DNA of 64,000 nucleotides from Clostridia bacterium (GCA_017462965.1 JAFTQC010000032.1:62001-126000); one strand, 5' to 3'. Shown: positions 1-8,332, counted from the first letter of the stretch. The notes: a model not told the origin generated them from the letters alone. Numbers and translations: made by a program.

Positions 1-55
1 TTAAGAGAATAGTAATACAATATTCAATAAAATTATACGAAAGGAAAGATGCAAA

Positions 56-286
56 ATGAAAGAAGTCGAAATTAATAGAATTTATAAACACTACAAAGGT
101 GACTTATATCTTGTAGAAGATATCATTTATCATAGTGAAACATGCGAAAAGATGGTGGCATATAGGGCTTTATATGGAGAAAATAAATTATGGTGCAGAC
201 CATATGAAATGTTTTTCGATGAAGTAAATAAAAATGGACAAAAATATAGATTCGAATTATATGAGGTAAAAAGCGTGAAAGATTAG
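56..286 (+). CDS. DUF1653 family protein
   Basis: A 76-residue cytoplasmic protein that looks like a complete DUF1653 domain. The N-terminus has the family pattern YKHYKGDLYLVEDIIYHSET, followed by the usual YRALYG and a tryptophan-rich middle (LWCRPYEMFFDEV). DUF1653 proteins are small beta-rich domains of unknown biochemical role, often near accessory or phage genes. The start is an ATG behind an AAAGGA-like site in the AT-rich 5' end of the window. The next gene is unrelated and the following 300 bases are accessory. Family assignment is from the motif pattern only. Confidence 0.75.
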   Translation: MKEVEINRIYKHYKGDLYLVEDIIYHSETCEKMVAYRALYGENKLWCRPYEMFFDEVNKNGQKYRFELYEVKSVKD

Positions 287-341
287 TAGAAATTGGGACG
301 AGGCTTTTCGATTTAATCTAATTGCATTAGGAGGTGCGGAG

Positions 342-419
342 ATGTTGCGTGTTCTTTTGATTCCTTCCTCTATATTAGAAACAATTTTATTCATTTCAGC
401 TAAGATTAGAACATTTTGA
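342..419 (+). CDS. Possible 25-residue hydrophobic peptide
   Basis: A short ORF beginning ATG TTG CGT lies 4 to 5 bases behind a perfect AGGAGGTG ribosome binding site, which is unusually strong for a chance ORF. The product is MLRVLLIPSSILETILFISA followed by KIRTF: hydrophobic with a basic tail, the shape of a type I toxin or membrane micro-peptide. No family is recognised. It sits in the 330-base gap between the DUF1653 gene and the next ORF, downstream of a stub of the GGGAC repeat (about 292-305). The SD is the only positive evidence; it could be a decayed gene start. Confidence 0.3.
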   Translation: MLRVLLIPSSILETILFISAKIRTF

Positions 420-488
420 GGACCATAATAAAAGATATTATGCTATTAAAGTAAATATAACATTAAAACAAAAGTGAACATAATAAAA

Positions 489-517
489 TTGACATAACAT
501 AATGAAGGTGCTACAAT
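489..517 (+). promoter_or_regulatory. Consensus sigma-A promoter
   Basis: TTGACA (489-494), 17-base spacer, TACAAT (512-517), with TG one base before the -10. It lies 100 bases upstream of the 617 start. A small hairpin CTCCtttgGGAG (551-562) falls in the leader. Confidence 0.7.
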
Positions 518-616
518 GGTCAATGTCTTTAGTGAATTTTAAAGAATAATCTCCTTTGGGAGTTGACATATGGAAATTTCTGCATCTCGATTAATATTGA
601 AAGGGGAGTTACGACT

Positions 617-1165
617 GTGAAACATGGCGGTTTTTCGAGGGAACATTACGTGCAGACGTGGGGCTCGATTTTGAGCTCTTATCAGTGGTGGGGACATGAT
701 TTGAGACCATTGATGAACGGAATAAAAGAAACACATCCTGTTGCTTCTGATGTACTTAACAAGATGTACGAGAAGCGTGGCGACGTGTATTCATTGCGGA
801 CTTTTGATTCAATCACAAAATTCTATCAAAAGCTGAGTTCGTTGATACCAACTGCTGAACATCTATACACAAAACTGGAAGTTAAGGCTTTAAAGAAAGA
901 TAACGACAATGTTTCGATTAAAGAAACTACGAGGTTAAAACGGGTTGATTATATCATAGCTCTTCTTTGCTTCATGGAAGAATTTGCATTGCTTCCATTG
1001 AGTGATAAAAATGTATCATCGAACAAAAATATATTAACTGCGCACGCCGAAAATATCGATGTCTTCATTGAGCGCAATAGAAGCAGGGGACGGACTGTCG
1101 TGAGAATAACAATTCCGTGTGAACTGTGTATCGAGTATAGCTGCAGCGTAAAACCGTTTAATTAA
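617..1165 (+). CDS. Orphan hypothetical protein
   Basis: A 182-residue protein of no family I recognise. I place the start at the GTG at 617, eight bases after AAGGGGAG (601-608), rather than the in-frame ATG at 563, which has no ribosome binding site. It is soluble, mixed alpha/beta by appearance, with tryptophans near the N-terminus (YVQTWGS, YQWWGHD) and a C-terminal beta-like stretch ending in two close cysteines (IPCELCIEYSC). The base composition is visibly less AT-rich than neighbouring core genes (codons such as CGG, GGC, GCG occur), suggesting transfer. It has its own consensus promoter and is followed at once by a large inverted repeat. Confidence 0.65.
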   Translation: MKHGGFSREHYVQTWGSILSSYQWWGHDLRPLMNGIKETHPVASDVLNKMYEKRGDVYSLRTFDSITKFYQKLSSLIPTAEHLYTKLEVKALKKDNDNVSIKETTRLKRVDYIIALLCFMEEFALLPLSDKNVSSNKNILTAHAENIDVFIERNRSRGRTVVRITIPCELCIEYSCSVKPFN

Positions 1166-1174
1166 AATGGTTGT

Positions 1175-1332
1175 AAACTTGGAAATTTGGACAAGGTGAC
1201 GGACTCATCAAGAGGGACAGCCCTTTTTGATAAACGAGTAAAAATAATTTGTATTTTTATTAATGTTTACGTTTATCAAAAAGGGCTGTCCCTCTTGATG
1301 AGTCCATACCCACGTCCTAATTTTGTAAGTTT
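1175..1332. repeat. Nested palindrome of the GGGAC family
   Basis: The inner arms 1201-1236 and 1270-1305 are perfect reverse complements over 36 bases, separated by a 33-base AT-rich loop that itself contains AAAAATA/TATTTTT. Outer arms 1175-1192 (AAACTTGGAAATTTGGAC) and 1314-1332 match imperfectly. The core contains the CAAGAGGGAC...GTCCCTCTTG motif found elsewhere in the window. It could terminate transcription from the upstream ORF. An apparent 69-residue ORF across it is only a by-product of the repeat. Confidence 0.85.
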
Positions 1333-1385
1333 CTGTGAATATTATTTTTTTTATTGGAAATATTATCAATTAGAGGTGATAATAT

Positions 1386-1559
1386 ATGACAAATAAAGAG
1401 TTATTATATGTAGAGGATGCGTTAGGACATGAAACATTTATGAAAGCTTGTTCTAAGCAAACGGCAGGAGCACTAAAAGATCCTAATCTTTCAAATTATG
1501 TTTTTGAACTAGAAAAGAAACATTCAGAATTATACAACAAGTTTTTAAATTTATTATAA
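1386..1559 (+). CDS. Small spore coat-like protein
   Basis: A 57-residue ORF starting MTNKELLYVEDALGHETFMK behind GAGGTGATAAT, ending 12 bases before the next coat-like gene. It is an all-helical polypeptide typical of the short partner that precedes CotF-domain proteins in Clostridia (a four-helix, ferritin-like bundle). Helix cues include ALGHETFMKACSKQTAGALK and YVFELEKKHSELYNKFLNLL. Coat proteins of this group associate with the spore surface; the exact role is not known. It almost certainly forms an operon with the 1572 gene. Confidence 0.65.
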   Translation: MTNKELLYVEDALGHETFMKACSKQTAGALKDPNLSNYVFELEKKHSELYNKFLNLL

Positions 1560-1571
1560 GGAGAGTGCAAT

Positions 1572-1820
1572 ATGGAAGATAGAGAATTAATGGAAAAAGA
1601 GTTATTAGTTGTAAAAGGTGTTAGTGATTTATATCTTCACGGTGTGCTAGAAGCAACAACAGCTGAGGTGCATCAAGCGTTCAAAGAAGCATTAAATGAA
1701 TCAATCAATATACAAAATAAATTATATAATTTAATGGTTGAAAAGGGCTGGTATACAAAAGAATATGCAGACCAAAATAAGATAGACTGTACAAGAAAAA
1801 AATTTATGGCACAAAATTAA
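1572..1820 (+). CDS. CotF-like spore coat protein
   Basis: An 82-residue helical protein with the coat F signature: an N-terminal helix (ELLVVKGVSDLYLHGVLEAT), the junction TTAEVHQAFKEALNESINIQ and a C-terminal LYNLMVEKGWYTKEYAD. Full-length CotF is about twice this size, so this is the single-bundle form. The start follows GGAGAGTGCAAT. It lies 12 bases after a 57-residue partner, indicating co-transcription and perhaps a heteromeric complex. Expression would be expected in the mother cell late in sporulation; I see no clear sigma-E or sigma-K box. A GGGAC-family hairpin follows the stop. Confidence 0.75.
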   Translation: MEDRELMEKELLVVKGVSDLYLHGVLEATTAEVHQAFKEALNESINIQNKLYNLMVEKGWYTKEYADQNKIDCTRKKFMAQN

Positions 1821-1835
1821 AAATGGAATTTGGTG

Positions 1836-1917
1836 AAATTGGGACGCAGGAGTTTTCTCAAGAGGGACGCCCCTTTTTGTGAAAATTTTTTCGCAAAAAG
1901 GAGCGTCCCTCTTTGCT
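1836..1917. repeat. GGGAC-family hairpin
   Basis: Arms 1862-1879 and 1894-1911 pair over 18 bases with one mismatch around a 14-base loop, preceded by AATTGGGACGC. The 31 bases at 1855-1885 recur exactly in inverted orientation at 3185-3215. It lies between convergent genes and probably terminates both. Confidence 0.8.
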
Positions 1918-1922
1918 AATTT

Positions 1923-2555
1923 TTATTTTATATTGTTTATTTCTTTATATCTTCTTATGAACTGATTTTTATCCTTTGTAAATTCATCTACTGCGTTTAA
2001 AAAGTTTGTGTAGTCTTCGTCTTCTACATAGTGTTTAGCGTATCCGTTTTTTCCGTATTTTTTACACATATGAGTATAAGCTTCATCAATCATTTCATCT
2101 AAAGTATAAGAAGTTCTATGTTTTAAACTGTATGAGTGTGTTCTTTTTAGAACTGTGTCTATGTCAGTAGTTCTATCTGCTGAAGATACTATTTTTCCAT
2201 AATTGCTTCTTGGTGCTGTATCATTAGATGCACGGTGGTCTTCAATTGCCTCTTTGATAATTAAACGTTCTGAATCATTAAAGAATGATTTTAAATCTTC
2301 ATTTTCATAAAACATTTTTGCGGAAAGTATTTCATGTATGTCTTTATCAATGTGATGCCCGATATCGTGGAATGCAGCAATAGTGTATACCATGTTGATG
2401 TCAATATCTTCAAATTGGTTAGCAAACTTTAGACTGCGATCAATAACATATTGGATATGATTTAATCCATGACCTCCTTCATTTTTTTCGTAAATAGGGA
2501 ATATTTTGCTTTCTATACACTGTCTTAATTCAGGATTAATTGATAAATTATTCAT
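1923..2555 (-). CDS. HD-domain hydrolase
   Basis: A 210-residue HD-superfamily metal-dependent phosphohydrolase. Metal ligands are visible: H in GGHGLNHIQYVID (about residue 29-34), the HD doublet in AAFHDIGHH (about residue 62) and a distal D in VSSADRTTD. The family hydrolyses nucleotides or cyclic nucleotides; the substrate is not predictable. I start at MNNLSINPEL, four to five bases downstream of GGAGG; a longer reading to 2624 would run through the upstream terminator and lacks a ribosome binding site. It is monocistronic on the minus strand between two hairpins, and lies inside the pair of inverted 31-base repeats. Confidence 0.85.
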   Translation of the reverse strand: MNNLSINPELRQCIESKIFPIYEKNEGGHGLNHIQYVIDRSLKFANQFEDIDINMVYTIAAFHDIGHHIDKDIHEILSAKMFYENEDLKSFFNDSERLIIKEAIEDHRASNDTAPRSNYGKIVSSADRTTDIDTVLKRTHSYSLKHRTSYTLDEMIDEAYTHMCKKYGKNGYAKHYVEDEDYTNFLNAVDEFTKDKNQFIRRYKEINNIK

Positions 2556-2612
2556 AATAAACCTCCAAACTTTTATATTATAAGGAAATTCTAGCATATC
2601 TTTGAAATAACC

Positions 2613-2653
2613 AAAAGCCCCCAAGAAAGTTTTTATACTTTTTGGAGGCTTTT
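2613..2653 (-). terminator. Rho-independent terminator
   Basis: AAAAGCCCCCAAGAAAGT pairs with ACTTTTTGGAGGCTTTT around a short loop. It lies directly after the stop of the 2658-3047 minus-strand gene and ends in an A/T-rich run when read on that strand. Confidence 0.8.
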
Positions 2654-2657
2654 GATT

Positions 2658-3047
2658 TTACGGTTCTTCTTCGTAGCCTTGATAGATGGCGCAAGATACT
2701 ACGTGACAATCTCTACAATCGCCACGCTTGCAATTAGGATGGCCCGGAATGGTGTCATCGTCAGTAGATTTGGGAGCGGGTTCGCTTTTAACGGGGGAAG
2801 GCAGTTCGTAGAGGTCGGCGTTGCCCTGATTAACATTGCAGTAGTGAACTTGACAGGTGTTGCAATGAGAGGGACTACAATTACAGTTCACAGGAATGTC
2901 GCGAGCGGTAGACTTGTCGAGAAGGTCGACTTTAAGATAAACATCTTTGTCGGCGGGGACGGAAAGAGGAATTTCGATGGTCTTCTTGCTCAGGTCTTTC
3001 GGGATTCGAATGTATACGGTCTTTTCAATACCTACATGATAAGACAT
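2658..3047 (-). CDS. Cysteine-rich orphan protein
   Basis: A 129-residue protein of unknown function. The first half looks beta-rich (TVYIRIPKDLSKKTIEIPLS). The second half has two cysteine clusters: CNCSPSHCNTCQVHYC (about residues 54-69) and NCKRGDCRDCHVVSC (about 104-119), separated by a proline- and acid-rich linker. Each cluster reads like C-x5-C-x2-C-x4/5-C, suggesting paired zinc or Fe-S sites. The ATG follows AAGGAGG at ideal spacing and a good promoter lies upstream, so the minus strand is chosen over a longer plus-strand ORF in the same stretch. Composition is less AT-rich than core genes. Confidence 0.7.
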   Translation of the reverse strand: MSYHVGIEKTVYIRIPKDLSKKTIEIPLSVPADKDVYLKVDLLDKSTARDIPVNCNCSPSHCNTCQVHYCNVNQGNADLYELPSPVKSEPAPKSTDDDTIPGHPNCKRGDCRDCHVVSCAIYQGYEEEP

Positions 3048-3127
3048 TGTATTACCTCCTTCTTGGTCGTAGAAAATGAGAAAAGCTCTTTTCTGGTCAG
3101 TCGAGAAAGGTTTATTTGTTCAAGAGA

Positions 3128-3155
3128 ATAATATCACAACTTATAAAAAAAGCAA
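3128..3155 (-). promoter_or_regulatory. Promoter of the cysteine-rich gene
   Basis: Read on the minus strand: TTGCTT, 16-base spacer, TATTAT with an extended TGA before the -10. About 80 bases upstream of the start codon. Confidence 0.5.
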
Positions 3156-3180
3156 TAGCAAGAGTTGGAAAGGGGAATCA

Positions 3181-3236
3181 GGATTTTTCACAAAAAGGGG
3201 CGTCCCTCTTGAGAACTCTTGAGAAAAATTCTTCAT
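3181..3236. repeat. GGGAC-family repeat, inverted copy
   Basis: Bases 3185-3215 are the exact reverse complement of 1855-1885. The adjoining CTCTTGAGAA is repeated once more immediately downstream. Only half of the palindrome is present, so it is not itself a strong hairpin. Confidence 0.75.
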
Positions 3237-3336
3237 ATTTTTAGACAATTTTCACTGTTTTTTGTGACTGCTTATGATATAATAACTGCGAAAAGTTATG
3301 CTTTTTGAGATGCGTAACTGTGTGTTGGAGGAAGAA

Positions 3337-3930
3337 ATGGCGAATTATGAGTTTTTAACGGAAATTGAAAAATATGGAAGAGAAAATAAAATTCCAATTT
3401 TGCTTGATGAAACATTGGATTATATTACCAATAAATTGAGTGAGATTAAGCCTCATAGGATTTTAGAAATAGGAACAGCAATTGGTTTTTCGGCAATTAA
3501 TTTTTCTAAGTATTTAGATGAGGGTGGCAGAATTGATACAATTGAAATTGAAAGTTTGAGAGTTGAACAAGCTCTTGAAAATATAGAAAAAGTTGGAGTT
3601 CAAGATAAGATAAGAGTTCTTGAAGGTGACGCTTTAGATATATTACCGTATTTAAATGAAAAGTATGATGTAGTTTTTATTGATGCATCTAAAGGTAAAT
3701 ATAATGAATTTTTTGAACATGCTTTAAGGCTTGTTAAAGTCGGAGGATGGATAATTGCTGATAATGTTTTGTATAAAGGCATGGTTATGAGTGATTATAA
3801 TAAACACAAACAACGTACAGCTGTAAACAAGCTTAGAACTTTTATCGATTCAGTAATGGAAAATGAAAGACTTGAGTCAGAGCTTCTTGAAATTGGAGAT
3901 GGACTGACAGTGAGTCATGTTATTAAATAG
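3337..3930 (+). CDS. trmR: tRNA 5-hydroxyuridine methyltransferase TrmR
   Basis: A 197-residue class I SAM-dependent O-methyltransferase of the YrrM/TrmR type. It methylates 5-hydroxyuridine at tRNA position 34 to 5-methoxyuridine. Visible motifs are the SAM loop LEIGTAIGFSA (about residues 47-57), the acidic TIEIE strand end, YDVVFIDASKGKY with the metal-binding DASK, and ADNVLYKG. I start at MANYEFLT, six bases after TTGGAGGAAG; an upstream in-frame ATG at 3298 lacks a site. The next gene is a U32 peptidase-family protein, the same order as yrrM-yrrN-yrrO in Bacillus subtilis, which supports the tRNA role over generic catechol methylation. Confidence 0.8.
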   Translation: MANYEFLTEIEKYGRENKIPILLDETLDYITNKLSEIKPHRILEIGTAIGFSAINFSKYLDEGGRIDTIEIESLRVEQALENIEKVGVQDKIRVLEGDALDILPYLNEKYDVVFIDASKGKYNEFFEHALRLVKVGGWIIADNVLYKGMVMSDYNKHKQRTAVNKLRTFIDSVMENERLESELLEIGDGLTVSHVIK

Positions 3931-3950
3931 AAAAATAGGAGGAGATTTCT

Positions 3951-5183
3951 TTGAAGAAACCAGAATTGCTTGCGCCAGCAGGTTCGTATGAAAAAGCAAA
4001 AATTGCATTTTTATATGGAGCGGATGCTGTGTATGCAGGAACAACAAAACTTTCACTAAGGACAAGAACATCAATGGAGTTTGATGATTTGGTTGAAACA
4101 GTAAAACTTGCGCATTCACTTAATAAAAAAGTTTATGTTGCAATGAATATTTATGCTCGTGACAATGAGTATGATTTAATAAAAGAAGAGGCTAAATATT
4201 TAGATGGACTTGGCGTTGATGGAATTATAATTTCTGATGGTGGTATCGTAGATGTAGTTAAGGAATACGCTCCAAATACAGAAATACACATAAGCACACA
4301 AGCGAATGTTACAAGTCTTCATAATGCAATGTTTTGGTATAAGAATGGTGCAAAAAGAGTAATTCTTGCTAGAGAATTAAGTAAAGATGAAATTAAGTAT
4401 ATGACAGATAATAAACCAGAAGATTTAGATATAGAGATGTTTGTGCATGGAGCAATTTGTTATAGTTATTCTGGCAGATGTTATATGAGTGATTATATGG
4501 CAGGTCGTAGTGCAAATCATGGTGATTGTGCACAACCATGCAGATGGGCTTACAACATTTATGCTGAAGAGGTTAATAAACCTGGCGAATTTATGCCAGT
4601 TGAATATGATGAAAGAGGTACATATATCTTCTCATCTAAAGATATGTGCTTAGTTCATGATATCCCTTCGCTATTTGATATAAATGTTGATAGCTTGAAA
4701 ATTGAAGGAAGACTTAAAACAGAGTTTTATTTAGCAAATGTCGTTCATGCATATAGACATGCTCTTGATGATTATGAAAAAGATCCTGAAAATTGGAATA
4801 GTGAGAAATATTTTGTTGAACTAGATAAAGCTAGAACAAGAGGAATAACAGATTTCTTTTTCAACAATAAAGAAAATAAAGATACTCAAGATTTTTCTGG
4901 AAGACAATATAATCCTGATTATGAGTTTGCAGGAATTGTTGTTGATACAGATGAAGAAGGTATTACAACAATTGAAATTAGAAATAAGTTATCTGTTAAT
5001 GATAAGCTTGAAATAATGCTTCCAGAAGTTTTAGAGCCTGTAAATATGACTATTGATAAGTTATATGATTTTGAAACAGGTGAAGAAATAGAAACTGTAA
5101 ATCCAGGTGTTAAAGAACAAAAAGTAAAACTTGTTTTACCAGTAGCGGTGAAAAAAGGTTTTGTAATAAGAAGAGTTAAATAA
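3951..5183 (+). CDS. U32 peptidase-family tRNA hydroxylation protein (TrhP-like)
   Basis: A 410-residue U32 family protein. Members of this branch (TrhP, formerly YrrN/YrrO, YegQ) are needed for 5-hydroxyuridine at wobble position 34 of tRNA, using prephenate as a cofactor source. Diagnostic is the central motif EMFVHGAICYSYSGRCYMSD followed by HGDCAQPCRWAY: the four cysteines are spaced as in families that bind an Fe-S cluster. The N-terminus ELLAPAGSYEKAKIAFLYGA is standard, and the C-terminal beta barrel ends at about 410. It uses a TTG start with AGGAGGAG ahead. It lies 20 bases after trmR, so hydroxylation and methylation are encoded together. Confidence 0.85.
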   Translation: MKKPELLAPAGSYEKAKIAFLYGADAVYAGTTKLSLRTRTSMEFDDLVETVKLAHSLNKKVYVAMNIYARDNEYDLIKEEAKYLDGLGVDGIIISDGGIVDVVKEYAPNTEIHISTQANVTSLHNAMFWYKNGAKRVILARELSKDEIKYMTDNKPEDLDIEMFVHGAICYSYSGRCYMSDYMAGRSANHGDCAQPCRWAYNIYAEEVNKPGEFMPVEYDERGTYIFSSKDMCLVHDIPSLFDINVDSLKIEGRLKTEFYLANVVHAYRHALDDYEKDPENWNSEKYFVELDKARTRGITDFFFNNKENKDTQDFSGRQYNPDYEFAGIVVDTDEEGITTIEIRNKLSVNDKLEIMLPEVLEPVNMTIDKLYDFETGEEIETVNPGVKEQKVKLVLPVAVKKGFVIRRVK

Positions 5184-5216
5184 ATATTGAAATACATAAA
5201 TAAAGGAGAATTATAA

Positions 5217-6308
5217 ATGGAAATAGGTATCGTTGGTTTACCAAACGTAGGTAAGAGTACAATGTTTAATGCAATAACAAAAGCAGGTGCAGAATGCGCG
5301 AATTATCCATTCTGTACAATAGAGCCAAATGTAGGAATTGTTCCAGTTCCTGATGAAAGATTAGATAATTTAGCAAAGCTATATAATCCAGAAAAAATTA
5401 CTCATGCTGTTGTTAAATTTGTTGATATAGCGGGTATTGTTAAAGGTGCTTCTAAAGGTGAAGGTTTAGGAAACAAATTCTTATCACACATTAGAGAAGT
5501 TGATGCAATTGTTCAGGTTGTTAGATGTTTTGAAAATGGTAATATTACTCATGTTGATGGAAGTATAAATCCACTTCGTGATGTTGAAACAATTAATTTA
5601 GAGCTTATATTTGCAGATTTAGAAACGCTTGAAAAACGTATGGATAGAGCTGTGAAGATGGCTAGAACAGACAAGAAACATCAAGTTGAAGTTGATGCCT
5701 TAAATAAAATCAAAGCTTCTTTAGAAGCAGGAAAACTTGCTAGTTCAGTTACACTTACAGACGAAGAAAAAGAAATGCTATCTGATTTTTATCTTTTGAC
5801 GGCTAAGCCAATGATGTATGTTGGAAATCTTTCAGAAGATCAATTAAAAACATATGATACAGATGAAAATTTCTTGGCACTAAAAAAATATGCTGAAGAA
5901 AATGGAAGCGAAGCTATTCCTTTATGTGTAAAGGTTGAAGAGGAACTTGCTACTCTTGAAGATGATGAGAAAGCAGAGATGCTTGAGCTTATGGGAATCG
6001 AAGAACCAGGACTAGATAAATTAATTAAGGCTAGTTATAAATTATTAAATCTTATGTCTTTCTTAACAGCTGGTGAACCAGAAGTTAGAGCTTGGACAAT
6101 TACAATTGGAACAAAAGCTCCGGCTGCTGCGGGTAAGATTCACTCAGATATTGAGAGAGGATTTATCAAAGCAGAAGTTATAAGTTATTCAGATTTAATG
6201 GAATGTGGTTCAATGGTTAAGGCTAGAGAAAAAGGCTTAATAAGATTTGAAGGCAAAGAATATGTAATGCAAGATGGAGATGTAGTATTATTTAGATTTA
6301 ACGTGTAG
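5217..6308 (+). CDS. ychF: Ribosome-associated ATPase YchF
   Basis: A 363-residue Obg-family ATPase (OLA1/YchF). The P-loop GLPNVGKS is at residues 7-14, switch region [21 protein letters not shown] follows, G3 is [17 protein letters not shown], and the C-terminal TGS domain ends [19 protein letters not shown]. YchF binds the ribosome and prefers ATP because its G4 motif is altered. Length is normal. It starts with ATG after AAGGAGAATTATA and sits in a run of same-strand core genes with 30-base gaps. Confidence 0.95.
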   Translation: MEIGIVGLPNVGKSTMFNAITKAGAECANYPFCTIEPNVGIVPVPDERLDNLAKLYNPEKITHAVVKFVDIAGIVKGASKGEGLGNKFLSHIREVDAIVQVVRCFENGNITHVDGSINPLRDVETINLELIFADLETLEKRMDRAVKMARTDKKHQVEVDALNKIKASLEAGKLASSVTLTDEEKEMLSDFYLLTAKPMMYVGNLSEDQLKTYDTDENFLALKKYAEENGSEAIPLCVKVEEELATLEDDEKAEMLELMGIEEPGLDKLIKASYKLLNLMSFLTAGEPEVRAWTITIGTKAPAAAGKIHSDIERGFIKAEVISYSDLMECGSMVKAREKGLIRFEGKEYVMQDGDVVLFRFNV

Positions 6309-6329
6309 ATTTAATTTTGGAGGAAACAA

Positions 6330-7394
6330 ATGAAGAAAATTTTTACCTTATTATTTTTTATAACAATGATTAATTCAATAGTTTTTGCTGGAAGAGGAAT
6401 TGATATACCAGAATATATTCTAGTAAAAACAGGAGACGGCAAAATTGAAGAAATAGAACTAGATACATATTTATATAGCGTGGTCCAAAGTGAAATGGGA
6501 ACTAAATATAAAGCTTCAGGAATGTCTAATTCAGATGATGTTCCACTAGAGGCTTTAAAGGCTCAGGCCGTAGCTTCAAGAAGTTATGCTGTTTATAATA
6601 TATTAAGAGCAGATGAAGATGCAGACTATCACGTTACATCTACTGTTACAAGTCAAGTTTATAATAAAAATGCTAATATAGCTGATATTGTAAAAGAAGC
6701 TGTAGATGAGACAACTGGACAAGTAATTACATATGATGATGAAGTTGCTTGTGCATACTTTTTCTCAACAAGTGGTGGCCATACTGAAGCTCCCGAAAAT
6801 GTTTGGTCATCGGCTATACCATATTTAAAAGGTGTAGAAGATGAATATGAAATTGAGGTGGATAACAAAACATCATGGACAGTTATTTATACGCAAAGTG
6901 ATTTAAAGAAGTTGTTTCCAAAACTTGGTGAAATTAAAGATATCATTATAGAAGAATATTCAGAAAATGATAGAGTTGTTGAACTTAAAATCGTTGGCAG
7001 TAAAGGAAAAGAAACTTTAACTAAAAACAACATAAGAATGAAAATGGGTACAGGAAAACTTAGAAGTCAATGGTTTGATGTTGAGTTTGATGGCAATGAA
7101 GCAGTTTTTGAAGGAAGAGGATTTGGACATGGAATTGGAATGAGTCAAAATGGTGCTATTGGTATGGCTTTGGAAGGATTCTCTTATGATGAAATTTTAG
7201 AATGGTATTATACAGACATTGAAATATATGGATTTGATGATTATTCATACAGATATGATGAAGATGACTATGATGAAGAATATTATATTCCTGAAGAAGA
7301 ACTTGAAGAGGTTGAATTACCAAAACCACTTCTAGAAAAAACTATTGAAATATGTACGACAAATTGGTTGGCTAACTACATAGGAAATAAATAA
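6330..7394 (+). CDS. spoIID: SpoIID/LytB-domain peptidoglycan hydrolase
   Basis: A 354-residue exported protein with a signal peptide (MKKIFTLLFFITMINSIVFA). The SpoIID domain is recognisable from EIELDTYLYSVVQSEMG, PLEALKAQAVASRSYA, YFFSTSGGHTE, WSSAIPYLKGVED and GRGFGHGIGMSQNGAIGMA. SpoIID is a lytic transglycosylase that cleaves denuded glycan strands during engulfment of the forespore. The conserved glutamate in SEMG is present. Odd is the acidic Y/D/E-rich stretch at about residues 300-330 before the end. It may be the sporulation enzyme itself or a housekeeping paralogue; the neighbourhood (ychF, murB) does not decide. The gene symbol is the family name. Confidence 0.8.
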   Translation: MKKIFTLLFFITMINSIVFAGRGIDIPEYILVKTGDGKIEEIELDTYLYSVVQSEMGTKYKASGMSNSDDVPLEALKAQAVASRSYAVYNILRADEDADYHVTSTVTSQVYNKNANIADIVKEAVDETTGQVITYDDEVACAYFFSTSGGHTEAPENVWSSAIPYLKGVEDEYEIEVDNKTSWTVIYTQSDLKKLFPKLGEIKDIIIEEYSENDRVVELKIVGSKGKETLTKNNIRMKMGTGKLRSQWFDVEFDGNEAVFEGRGFGHGIGMSQNGAIGMALEGFSYDEILEWYYTDIEIYGFDDYSYRYDEDDYDEEYYIPEEELEEVELPKPLLEKTIEICTTNWLANYIGNK

Positions 7395-7424
7395 TAAGGT
7401 GAATATAAATACTAAAGATATGAG

Positions 7425-8306
7425 GTGATTGATATTAATATAGGTGTTGATATCGGAGGAAATCATATAGGAATTGGAATTGTAAATGAGCAAGGTGAAA
7501 TTCTAAAAAAAGAAATAACAGATTATGATAATGAAACGATTAAAGCTGAAGAAATTTTTAGAATTTTAAATAGATTTTTAGAAACTAATAATACAAGTAA
7601 AGTTAAGAGTATAGGTATTGGAGTGCCGGGTATTGCAAGTGGTACACATATTGATTATACGTGTAATTTACCGCTTAGTAACATTGAAATACGTGATCTT
7701 GTAAAAACTAAATTACCTATTTATGTTTCGAATGATGCTAATTGCGCAGCGATAGCAGAGTATCAAGTTACAGATAACAAGTTTTACAATAATTATGGAT
7801 TTGTTACAATTGGTACAGGAATTGGAGCTGGTGTAATATTAAATGGAAATCTTCTTGAAGGATCTACTGGTGCTGCGGCAGAACTTGGACATATGATAAT
7901 TGAGAAAGATGGACTTAAATGTAGATGCGGCAGACAAGGCTGTTTCGAACAATACGCATCTGTTACAGCACTTAAGAGAAAGACAAATTTAGATTCATTA
8001 AAAGAAATTTTTTATATGCTTGAGAGAAATGAGAGTATACAAAAAGCTTTTGATGAATATTTGAATGATCTTGCAGAAGGTCTTACAAATTTTATAAATT
8101 TATACGATTTAGAAATGTTAGTCATAGGTGGAAGTCTTTCTGAGTATGGATATAAATACATAATGAAATTGAAAAGTATGATACTATCAAAAATATATAA
8201 TAAATTTACTTATGAGTTAAATATGAAACCTGCTGTGCTTGGTAATGATGCAGGAATCATAGGTGCATCTTTGTTAAAAGAATATAAAGGCAGTATTTAT
8301 GATTAG
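7425..8306 (+). CDS. ROK-family sugar kinase
   Basis: A roughly 290-residue ROK protein, probably glucokinase-like. The phosphate-binding loop DIGGNHIGIGI is at the N-terminus, the catalytic aspartate lies in VSNDANCAAIAEY, ATP binding in GFVTIGTGIGAGV, and the zinc motif CRCGRQGCFEQYAS has the family CxCGxxGCxE form. No N-terminal helix-turn-helix is present, so it is a kinase rather than a repressor. The start is uncertain: GTG at 7425 is in frame, but the GAGGTGA at 7423-7428 overlaps it and is better spaced for an ATT at 7434. It sits with murB, yvcK and glycogen debranching genes, consistent with sugar metabolism. Confidence 0.85.
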   Translation: MIDINIGVDIGGNHIGIGIVNEQGEILKKEITDYDNETIKAEEIFRILNRFLETNNTSKVKSIGIGVPGIASGTHIDYTCNLPLSNIEIRDLVKTKLPIYVSNDANCAAIAEYQVTDNKFYNNYGFVTIGTGIGAGVILNGNLLEGSTGAAAELGHMIIEKDGLKCRCGRQGCFEQYASVTALKRKTNLDSLKEIFYMLERNESIQKAFDEYLNDLAEGLTNFINLYDLEMLVIGGSLSEYGYKYIMKLKSMILSKIYNKFTYELNMKPAVLGNDAGIIGASLLKEYKGSIYD

Positions 8307-8332
8307 TAACCTGGTAGAAAGGTGGCGGTAGT

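Noticed and set aside
1187-1396. 69-residue ORF across the large palindrome
   Set aside because: It has no ribosome binding site and its sequence is dictated by the inverted repeat; the real gene begins at 1386.
2652-3131. 159-residue plus-strand ORF
   Set aside because: Antisense of the Cys-rich gene. The minus-strand ORF has AAGGAGG, a promoter and a terminator.
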